From Endomychus coccineus (lineage: Eukaryota > Arthropoda > Insecta > Coleoptera > Endomychidae), in contig OY294068.1 in the NCBI GenBank assembly GCA_958510875.1, positions 15,663,282-15,727,281 of the forward strand: a stretch of DNA of 64,000 nucleotides. Direction: 5' to 3'. This document shows, in pieces, positions 9,901 to 21,900 of this stretch; within the stretch, counting starts at the first letter, position 1; every line of letters starts with the position of its first letter. The translations under genes were made by a program, and so were the position numbers. The notes beneath the pieces are model-generated. The model was not told the origin of the DNA. It saw nothing but the letters and a program-made list of their open reading frames with translations, and ran no database searches.

Positions 9901-12900
9901 CAAGAATTATCTTGGTCAAGGGTGGTTGTGGAATCTAAAACGTGTCTTATTTTACGTTTTTTTTCAAAACTTGTGTCAAATTAATTAATTTGAAGTTTCT
10001 AAAAGTGAGAAATTTCGCACTTTTATACGAATATTATAACACTCAGAAGTCTCTAGCGCTTTAGACTCCGGGATTTTCACGTGGCCTATCGAAATTAGAA
10101 GGTTCGAATTGTATAAAAACCCAATTGCATGAACGCTAGACGTCCTATGTAATTAGCTACGAACGTAATCATTTTGACATATGCCTCGAGGAGCTCGCTA
10201 CGCGTCAGTTAGAGTTTATACTTTTTACTTCGATCTTGTTAATTCGGGGCCAGTTGTAATAAAGGGTTTTTGGCTATAGGCCGCTAGCTTTTAACCGCCT
10301 TTGGGTATATTTTAGTAGCTAGAAAATCCCCTTTGGTACGTCGCACGTTAGACGCGCGCTGAGACCTGAGAGTTTCTATTTTAATTAAATTTTCCTATTT
10401 AATCGACGTTTTGGGGCCCGAGACTATGCTATTTAGTTGGCCCCGTTCATACACTAACGACATGTAGTGAAAACCGCATGCGAAAAGTCCTCGTAAAGAC
10501 GTTCTATGTTCCGAAGATTTGCACTTTTCTAACTCGCGAGCTACGCGCTCCTCACGTGAACGTCATTCGATTTATCGAAAATTAACCAATTTAAAACAGT
10601 TTTCGACCCTGTTTGTGGCTTTTGCGACCTTGTAAAAGGTGCAAAGTTAACATTTCGTTTACATTCCACAACCACCCTTGACCAAGATATTTTTTAATTT
10701 GTAGTTCATTATTGTTTTACAACTGAAATAAATAGGTATGAAATTTGTAGGTTATTGATGATGTCAGTGTGACAGTGACATAATTATTTCAAACGTAAAG
10801 TAAGACACACGTTTTAGATTCCACAACCACCCTTGACCAAGATAATTTTTGATATCCCGGTACCATAGTGTGTATTGTATACTGTAGTGTCATATTTTGG
10901 ATGATATCAAAGCTAAATTAGTCGGTTTACAGCACGGTCGTATATACAGGTCTGGAAACTCGAGGCTGTTTCCTATCTGAGAAGTGAGTCCGCTAAGCGT
11001 CATCTGTTGCGTAGTACCAAAAGGCAGACGCTTGAGTCGAGAGATGTTCTCTGGCACGTATACGACCGTGTTTGAACGATATGGCGCCTAATCCTGACAT
11101 CCTGACAACATATTTCGATCCATGCGCCAGCTGGTGGCTGAGCGAGGGACTACGAGTTTGGCGACATGTAAGAGACTCATGTCAAACATAGAGTTCCCAG
11201 ACCTGTATATACGACCGTGGTTTGCAGGGAACTGATAATTTGAAACAGTTTTCTTCTTTTAGAACATATTGTATACTGAAGGGACATCTATCAGATAATA
11301 TCAAAACTGAATAAGTAGGTTTGGGGAGAACAGATGATTTGAAACAACTTTCTTCTTTTATACCATAGTGTATACTGTAGTGTCATATTGGATAATACCA
11401 AAGTAAAATTAGTCTGTTTGGAGAGAACTGACAATTTGGAACAGCTTTCTTCTTTCCTATACAACGCAACTTTTTAAATAGTATACACTTATACAGTGTT
11501 GTTTACGGTGGCTATTAGACGTTTACGGGGAACTACTAAATATTGAGTTTTGAAATGGTAACATCTAATATTATATAAAAGGCCAATACCACTGACTCAC
11601 TCATCACGAAATCTCCGAAAGTATAAAGCGGACCAACTTGAACCTTGCCATGTATGTTCATTATATGACGTAGGCACCCAGGAAGACGGATTTTTCGAAA
11701 CTTAATTCCTAACGGGGTAAAAGGTATTCGATATATTTTGACGTTTGTGACATCTAATATAATCACTTACAATTTACATGACTGACAAATCCATACTTCA
11801 GACTGTCTAAGCTGACAGACAACACAACCCATTCACAAGACATTTAACGTTTACGTGACAGCTGATACATTGAGTCATGTTTTAAATTATTTTCGGACGT
11901 GCAGTGTTGTCGGTTTCATGAGAAAGTAGCAGATACTCGTAATTTTAAATGGAACATCTTGTATCTAATGTTATACAGGGTGTCCTCGAACTGCGTGGCT
12001 AAAATAGAACCGAAGATTCTTTGATTCGAAAAAAATTTGATGAGCCTTTTTACTTTTGCCTCAAGTGTCTTGTTTAGCCGGTAGAGGGCTTCAAAGTTGC
12101 AAAAATAATTTTGTTTTTCGGTATAACTTGAGAACGTGATGGAGGACTTTTACAATATTTGGCAGGTGAGTTACTGTCAATAATAGCCGTTTTTGAAAGC
12201 GGAGCATAGAGCCTTAGAGACCATAGAAATGGCTCAAACTTGAGGATGTAACGAGAAAAGTGTCCAGAACTTTTTTGTGGTCGATGTAATTCACTCTATA
12301 TTTTTTATGTAGATAGCTTATCTAATTTGAAAACTTTTCTTACTCTTAGAAAATTTTGATAAAATCAACGGATTAGCTTGAAAAAATTAATTTTCGAGTC
12401 TCTGCAATTTTGGCTTACTAATTTTACTTGATTAAAATACCTTAGTTGCCTTTGCTTTTCTAATGTCATTTTGGCATTTGGAGAATTTATTCTCAAAACT
12501 GTCAGTTTTTACTTTGCTTTCCGTAAAAATTTTATAAAATTATGGCTCAAAATTTCACTAACACTGAAATGGTTGATATGTTATTGATTTATGGACTTTG
12601 TCGTTGCAATGGCCGGAGAAGGGAAAGATATCCGCATCGCAGAATTCCAAATCGGCAAACCTTCGCGAAACTGGCAAATTTGAAGCAAATCGCAGAGAAA
12701 CTGGACGCAGACGGACAAGAAGGACTTTAGAGCTCGAAGAAGCGATACTGGAAGCGGTTGAAACTGAACCTGGGATAAGCACACTACGTTTGGGACTTCG
12801 TATTGGAGCCTCAAAATCATTAGTTCATAATATACTGAAAGAAGAACTGTTGTATCCCTATCATATTAAAACAGTTCAAGACTTATTGCCCATGGATCCA

Positions 12901-15900
12901 GGTCATCGGCTAGATTTCTGTCGGCTTATTGTCCAAAGACAAAACGCAAACCCCAATTTTTGTAGAAGAATTCTGTTCACGGACGAAGATACTTTCACGA
13001 GATGTGGTCTTTTTAACCTCCATAATGAACATTTCTATGCTGATGAAAATCCTCACGAAGCGGAAGTTACATATTTTCAGAATCAAACTAAAATCAATGT
13101 TTGGGTTAGAATTGTGGATAACTTTATTATTGGCCCTACCGTTATACCCGATCGATTGAACGGGGAGAACTACTTGAACTTTTTGGAACAAAGGCTACTT
13201 GAACTGTTGGAAGACTTGCCCTTACATATTCGTCGTGGCCTGGTTTATCGATGATGGTGCACCTCCTCATTTCACATTAGCTGTGAGGCGACATTTGAAT
13301 GCGGAATATCTAGATCGCTGGATAGGTAGAGGACACGATGCACCAGTGAACTGGCCGGCCCGCTCTCCTGATTTGACGCCCTGCGACTTCTTTCTATGGG
13401 GCGCTTTGATGTCGAAAGTTTATGCAGCTCCAGTAAACACACGAGAGGAATTGTTGCAACGAATTAATCATGAAGCGGATTTATTGAAGAATGATCCTGA
13501 AGTACTAGCCAGAGTTCAATCCAATTTCTTGAAACGAATTAATTTGTGTATTCAGGAAAATGGGCAACAATTGATGCCTTAGCGATTTCCCAAAAAGTTT
13601 TGTTGTTTCTTTTAATTTAGCATTTGTTTTTCCTAAATAATCACATCGTTACCCATTTCTATTGTTTTTATTATTCGTGTTTTACCGAGATATTAACCAT
13701 TTCAGTGTTAGTGAAATTTTGAGCCATAATTTTATAAACTTTTCACGGAAAGCAAAGTAAAAACTGACAGTTTTGAGAATAAATTCTCCAAATGCCAAAA
13801 TGACATTAGGAAAGCAAAGGCAACTAAGGTATTTTAATCAAGTAAAATTAGTAAGCCAAAATTGCAGAGACTCGAAAATTATTTTTTTCAAGCTAATCCG
13901 TTGATTTTATCAAAATTTTCTAAGAGTAAGAAAAGTTTTCAAATTAGATAAGCTATCTACATAAAAAATATAGAGTGAATTACATCGACCACAAAAAAAT
14001 TCTGGACACTTTTCCCATTACATCCTCAAGTTTGAGCCATTTCTATGGTCTCTAAGGCTCTATGCTCCGCTCTCAAAAACGGCTATTATTGACAGTAACT
14101 CACCTGCCAAATATTGTAAAAGTTCTCCATCACGTTCTCAAGTTATACCGAAAAAACAAAATTATTTTTGCAACTTTGAAGCCCTCTACCGGCTACAAGA
14201 CACTTGAGGCAAAAGTAAAAAGGCTCATCAAATTTCTTTCGAATCAAAGAATCTTCGGTTTTATTTTAGCCACGCAGTTCGAGGACATCCTGTATATCAA
14301 TTTTCAGTGGTTTCTGCTGCGCCTCATAAACTAAAAACATGATGGTATATTCTATACCCAAAAACTCATCGTTTCACATGATCGAAACATTGAATACAAA
14401 ATCACGCAGAAAAATGGGTGCAGTTGGCCTTTTATATTTTATAATAATTGAACAGAAGTTTGTTATTGATCCCGAATCAACGCGCACCGAAAATATATTT
14501 TTCTTTTGAATCAAGATTTGCCCATCCGATTACATTTTAAAGCAAATCATCACTTAAAGCAAGTCGTTTTGCAATAAACCATGAAAAATGTTTCTGAGAG
14601 GGTAGTTGCGTAATTTGAGTGTTGTGGAAGCCGAAATTTATGAATTCACACAAATTAATGTACTGCAATAAGGGTCTTGGCCTAATGTAACGTCGGTATA
14701 TATAATTTTACTGATTCGTTTTTCTCAAATTCTATTTCGATTCTAGCGGCAGGTTATTTATTAGTTTCACTGGTGCCTAGTACCCCTTTCCGTCAAGGCT
14801 TTAGGGCGACTCACAGACTGCAACGGGAACCTCAATTAACTCCAGAAGCTCAACCTGTCTTACATCAGATCTATACGGGGCTCTTGAGGTTACTGTCAAC
14901 AGCTAAACATTACACAGACATGCAGCAACATGGAACCATGAAGTTGACGACTTACTTCGCGCTCTTGATGTATTGTTGTATATCGCGAACTGAAAAACTT
15001 CTGGTATGTTGCGGTTAAAATGATGATGAATTTAGTTTTTAACTTTTTTGTCATTTTGTAGTTTGGCCAATATTTTTTACAATTGTGGCACTTGTTTCAT
15101 CCGAAATTATCGGAGCCTTCTATACCGGCTTACCATAACAAGCAGGCGTTGTTGGCATTTTGGAATCACGTATGTACAGATTGTCCGGAGAATATTCAGC
15201 TGATGTTGCAAAATGCCCATGTTACGAAGAACATTGCGTTCAACTATATTTTGTAAGTGCTATTTTTATTTAGTGCAGTTGATTTCATTGGTAAAATTGA
15301 ACATTTTAAGGGCTGACCATGATGATCAAGAAATTATTATGTACAATAGAGCCATGTTACCGGCTTATTATGGATTATTGAGGATGATGTGTCAACAATC
15401 GAGAGTATTTACAAGGCATTTGGCTCAACATCAAAATCTACAATGGGCCTTTAAAAACATTACGCCTCATCCTACTCAATATCCACAGGTATCTTGAATT
15501 ATATAGAATATGGTTTAAAGCAGTGGGGTAGTTCTATAAGGACATGCATGTTTGTTCTGATATTGCGATGTGTTGTTCATCTGAATTTTCACAATATTTA
15601 TTTCTAGACAAAATTTAAAGAAGATTTGTCATACAAAAGTGTTTTGACTAGTATGCAAATATTCACCAAACCATAGTTTCAATTTTCCAAAACTTCATAT
15701 GTATGTACGAGGCAAGGTGAAAACTCCCTGAAAAATAAAACAGATGGCGCCACAAACGAAAATTCCATGTGACATTTGTGATGTACCATCTTTAACTAGA
15801 ACGCATTAAAATTTTCAGACTGATATGTCATTCTGTTCTGTTTTGACACTCATCGAAAGTAAGCAACCTTGAGGATTTTTTCAAACATGGAAAAAAGTGA

Positions 15901-18900
15901 ATTTCGTGTCTTGATCAAACATTATTTCTTGCGTGAAAGAAAACATTACGCAAACCAAAGCATGTTGAACATTATGGGGATTCTTCACCATCGATTGGAA
16001 CGATCCACAAGTGGTTCACTGATTTTCGTTGTGGCACTAAGACCACAAAGGACGCCTAACGTTTTGGTCATCTAATTGAGGTTACAACGCCAGAAATCGT
16101 CGATACAATCCATGGTATGATATTGGACGATCGGCGAGTTAAAGTGCACTAGATTGCTGAGGCTATGGGCATCTCAACCGAACGGATACGCAACATTTTG
16201 CATAAATTTTTGAATATGCGAAAGCTATCTGCCAGATGGGTGCCACATTTGCTCTCTGTTGACAACAAGCGCGACCGTATGACAACTTCAAAGGAGTGTT
16301 TGACGATGTTCAAGAGCAACAAGAAAAACGTTTTGCTCCGTTTCGTAACCGTGGACGAAACATGGATCCATCACGACACACCAGAGACCAAAGAACAGTC
16401 GAAACTGTGGACTTGTCCTGGCAAATCGAAGGCGAAAAAGGCCAAAGTGGGTTTATCGGCCAACAAAGTCAGGACGATAGTTTTTTTGGGATACACACGG
16501 TATCGTCCATATCTATTACTTCGAAAAGGGCAAAACGATCACCGGCGTATATTATGCAGAGCTGTTGGATTGATTCGGCGCCGATTTGAAGCGAAAGCGG
16601 TGGCATGTGGCAAAGAAAAGTGTTCTTCCACCAGGACAACGCACCGAAATCGCAATGGTAATATTGTTTCGTCATCCACCATATTTTCCAGATTTTTATT
16701 TTCCAAACTTGAAAAAAAAGCTCGAAGGAAAAAGATTTGACTCCAACGATGAGGTCATCGCTGAAACAAACGTCTGTTTTGAAGGATTGCCGAAAAAGTA
16801 TTTGTAAGGGATCGAAAAATTAAAAAACGTTGAACCAAGTGTACCGGGCTACAAGGAAATTATGTTGAGAAATAAAATAAGTTTTGACCAAATGAATCAT
16901 TTCTTGTTTCATTTTTCAGGGACTTATCACTTTGTCCTCGCATGAGTTGAAGGAGAAGCACTTGTTTGACTCATAATTGTGTTCAACCAGAGCTAACTCT
17001 TTCGATAGTTATGGACTAATTATTGTTACCATTCTTCATTAGTCTTCTATCAATAAAAGCAATTATTATTATTATCATTATTGAAGTGGTTTATTGAAAT
17101 ATTTGTTTTGGGTTCGTCTGAGGAAAAACAAGGATTATTTGAGAAAATATATATATTTAAGTTACAATAACACAATAAGACACGAATCAGAGTCTCATGA
17201 AATATTTATATGAAAAAGAAATTATGGAAATACTTATTTCCCATTTAAGGTAGTAAGTGCGGTAAGGTAGCGTTGGAGGATAATCGCCATTACATTTGAC
17301 ACATCATTTGTCAGAAATTTTTGACTGAGATTGTACTCGACTAATCCTGAGCAGTCTTATACTATCTGGCAACGTTGCGTTACAGAGGGGGAGAATGTTA
17401 CACAATCGGTTGGACATTATAATAATTAGGAATTCAACGATATCAGGTTTGATGAAGTTATATCAAAGGACGAAGATTAGCCGACTTTCTGATACATATG
17501 CTTGATGAGTGTGACGCAGAGGGTGGTACTCAGTCTAATTGGATATTGGATAGTGGCATAACTTTTCATCGTTTTCAAAGCCAACTTTAATTTTTAGCTC
17601 TGTTTATAACTGCGAATATTCCTCTTAATATCAACACTGTGAATATATTGAACCTTATATCGTTGAAATAAGAAATAATGAGGATTTCCACTGAAGTACA
17701 GAATGTTTCATTTTAAAAATCCACTTAAAACCCAGCCTCTTCGTCACACTCACATCTTCATACTATGGGCATCGCAGATGATCCTATATGTAGGAAATGC
17801 GGGGAGGCGGAAGAAGCTGCCCCTCACATCCTGGTGGAATGCCCTGCATTGGCATCCGTCAGGCACCGTCAATTTGGAGAATCAAAACTGCTTCCAGAAG
17901 AACTTATGAAAGCCAGCGTTGGCAATATACTGGGTTTCTGGCGGGCCACAAGCCTGCTAGAATAGAATTGGATTCTGACCTAAGTGCATTTGGGGGCTAT
18001 GTCCCCTCCTCTCAAATGATGATGATGATGAACATGCGAGGATTCTCCCCGCAACCTAAATATCACCTCGTCGTCTTCTAATGACCCTATGAAGTATCTA
18101 CCGGATACGGGAGCCATGAATGAATAGAACTTTCAATTCTCCAAATCTTCACTGATGCCTGATCTAACGATACCCCTAGGGGAAATACACAACAATTCTC
18201 CAATCTGTCCAACCATGAGGTAAAAGATAGAGCCGCAATAATAAGCATCAAGATCACCTCCAAACTAGTATTAGAAAGCCATAACATAGTAAGCTAAGCA
18301 GCAAACAAAAAGACAAGAAACAAAAGGTAATCATAAGATAGACGAGCTGACTCGCGAGGTTCCGCCCAGGGAAATCCTGAGGAGGGATCAATAATCCAAC
18401 CATGACGCAAATCCTCAACATCCTCAAATACAACGACCTCAAGCAATGATGGGACGTCACCCCAGGTTGTAGACAGACCAAGGAAGCGATGAACCTTGTC
18501 CAAAAACAGCCGAATATTACACTATGGGTCTAGTGTAGAGCAACCTTCACCTACATTGGAGAGTCCATGTTGGAGGTTATGCAACCATTAGAGAGATCCC
18601 TCCCAATGCTATAATCAAGTTTGTCCAAGATCTATGGTTGCGGGACAATTATAAACACACTGCAGAGCTGACCCCTATGGAAGGGGACAGATTCTACAGT
18701 CTTCCTCTCCTCCTTTACACACCCTTATTTAGATTGGCTAAGCTAAAAACTCTAGTAGTTCTATGTAAACTTGAATTAATGAATATGTCGGACATGACCA
18801 TCCTTCCACCTCGAACCTGAATATTCGGTGAGATATTTCAGTATCTGTAAACTTATTACTAATTTTAGGCCGTCGATGAACTTTTCAAACTAATGAAACT

Positions 18901-21900
18901 GATGGTACTGAAAAATCCCGAAATGACCGAATTGGAACAGAGGGAAATATGTAGTTTTCGAAGGAACACTCTTATGACCTATTTGCAGGTACGTACGTCT
19001 TATGGAAATTCTTTTCAGATGTTAACGCTGATTGCTTTTCAGTGTTTGGATGGCAGGACAAGTTGGGGTACTTTGATATCCGCCTTTCGCATATTATTGG
19101 AATCCAATGATGATAAACTTTACGTAGTTTATAACAGAGGACTTCAGATAGTGTTTGAGGTAGATTGGGATATATGATTCATATACACACATGTTTGTCG
19201 AAATTGATAAATTTGAGAACGTTGATTCATATTTTTTCCAGAGTTTTCAAAACTTGCACGTAATGCTACACGAAGCCACTGCCTGTCACGTATCCGGTGA
19301 TCTGTTGGATATTTTATCGATTATGCAAGATTTAATGAGCTGTATCAGATCCTACCGCGATAACAAGGATGCCAGAGGCATCATTTTGGCCACCAAAGAC
19401 TGGATTGAAGTGTTGAGTAAATTAGCGACTCTTTTGAACACTTACAATCCGCCAGAAATGCGAACTCTATGTATTGGTGAGTTTTCATTTTTTTCTATTT
19501 GATAAAACGTGCGTTTCATATTTCAGCTAAATGCAAGTAAACTACCAGGGTAAGGTGAAAGTCCCTGAGAAATGAAACAAGAAATGATTTATTTGATCAA
19601 AACTTATTTTATTTCTAAACATAATCTCTTTTCGATCCCTTCCAAATAATACGATTTCGGCAATCCTTCAAAATAGGCGTTTGTGTCAGCGATGACATTG
19701 TTGAAGCCAAATCTCTTTCCGCCGAGTCATTTCTTCAGTTTGGGAAAAGGTAAAAATCGCAGGGGGCCAAATCTGGAGAATATGGTGGATAACGAACCAA
19801 TTCGTAGCCCAATTTATGCTATTTTGCTATGGCGAATGCGGACCTGTGCGCCGGTGCGTTGTCCTGGTAGAAGAGCACTTTTTTCTTTGACAAATGCGGC
19901 CGCTTTCGTTTCAAATCGGCGTGGAATCCATCCAACAGCTCTGCATAATATATACCGGTGATCGTTTTGCCCTTTTCAAGGTTATTGATATGGACGATAC
20001 CGTGTGCATCCCAAAAAAACTGTCGCCATGATTCGTTAGCCGATTTCGGCTTTCTTTGGTCTTTGATGTGTTGTGATGGATCCATGTTTCGTCCACGGTT
20101 ACGAAACAGCGCAAAACACTCCTTCGAAGTTGTCACACGGTCGCGCTTGTTGTCAACAGATCCGCACGGCAATAGGAGTATACCGCACAAGCCTAATAGG
20201 ATAGTCACATTTATTTATTAAATTTGTGAAAATTTAATTTAATTTAATTTAATGATAATTATTATATTCTTAGCGACGAAGTCGGATTGCATTTACTCAA
20301 GTTATTTCTAAAATCGTTAAAAAAAATTCTAGAGCAAAAATTTCTTCATCATAGTATTTTTCATCGAATTTTCAGCAACTTTAAAAAAATCTGTGTCTGG
20401 ATGTCCGTCACGAAACCTGCCTACACGATAACTTAAAAATGAAAGGTCCTATCATATTCAAATTTTGACAAAAATTGTTTGCTGTTCGGTTTTCCAGAAA
20501 TATCGTGTAATAAACACACCCTTTTGTAAAAACAAAACTGAATGACATATCAGTCAGAAAATTTCAATGTGTTCTGATTAAAGTTGGTACAACACAAATG
20601 ACACATGGGATTTTCAATTGTGGTGCCATCTGTTTTATTTTTCAGGGACTTTTCACCTGACTCTCGGATACAGGGCTGTTCGTTTTAACATGATCTCTTA
20701 ACTTCGAGGAATAGCGTTTTTGGCAAAATGTTATTTCGAAATTGACCTACAATTGTAAAGAATATTTTCAATCTTTCATCGCTTCCGGTTATACCGGAAG
20801 TTGATATCAACTTTGTTATTTCAAATGGAACACCTCAAGTTTTATTTACAATTTTGGTTTCTTCAAGAAATTATGATCTTCGCTTAATAAAACATCCAAA
20901 TATTCATAACCTTTTTTATTTTATCCAAATTATAAGACAGTCAGCTCTTGTCGAAACACCTGTTATAATCACACAATTGTATAGAGCAGACTGAGTGAAA
21001 ATTGATTCTCAGCTTTCATTGCAAGTTGCGCAAATTGTTTATATTGCTTATAAACAATAAATAAACAATTTAATTAGCTCATTTTTGAGATTACTTTAAA
21101 ATTTAACAATTTAACAAATTATATTTATTATTAAATATACGAATTTGACCAAAATGTCGAGTTTATAGTCGTTGTCGGATAATTTTGGCCTCCTGTGTAT
21201 GATTTCATTGTTATTCTGGCCTTTAAATGCATAGATACATTTTTGAATTGTTATAAGCAATTATGTTTATTAATAAAAATACGAATTTGACCAAAATATC
21301 GAGTTTATAGTTGTTTTCGGATAATTTTGACCTCCTGAGTACGATTGCATTGTTATTATGGTCTTTAAATGCATACATAAATTTTTGAATTGTTATAAAC
21401 AAATTATTTATTAACAAATGAAGAAAAAAGAAATGTGACACATTTATTAATTTTTATATAATCTGCACACTCAGAACTTGATTTTTTTGACAAAATTGAT
21501 GAAATGTATCAAGTCTTAATATAATTAAAGAATGGCTGCCACTAATTTTAAATAATTGTTTTCCCTTCCGGAACAACTCTCCCATACCTCATTAAAAAAA
21601 TTAATATGTTTAATTTTATATACATTCGTTGATACTTTGTCATACTAAACATAAAAAATTTTATTATTTTTTTCTAATTCGCGTTTGAAAATTTCCACGA
21701 GAATGCACCATAATAGCAATAAAATCGTACTCAGGATGCCAAAATTAGCCAACAACGACTATAAACTCGACATTTGGGTCAAATTCGTATATTTAATAAT
21801 AAATATAATTTGGTTATAACAAATAAGCAAATTTGTGGGTACACATTCGACGATATTGGCGATAAAATCGAACTCAAGATACCAAAATTATCTGAAAACG

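Larger units (their letters stand above)
9660..11460. repeat. Tandem array of a roughly 165-nt unit, split by two insertions
   Basis: The unit carries GATAATTTGAAACAGTTTTC, TTCTTTTAGAACATATTGTA and ATCAGATAATATCAAAACTG. Copies begin near 9675, 9740, 9845, 10862, 11220, 11320 and 11400, with alternating long and short forms. The TA-flanked element 9892-10860 and the 8-bp-flanked element 10933-11219 interrupt it. Confidence 0.75.

Noticed and set aside
11536..11766. 76-codon open stretch on - strand
   Set aside because: No recognisable domain and adjacent to the repeat array and long-TIR element; no splice or homology support.
18254..18503. Two overlapping open stretches on - strand in a USP24 intron
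   Set aside because: Neither shows a known motif, and both lie in a probable old transposon body beside a non-LTR end.
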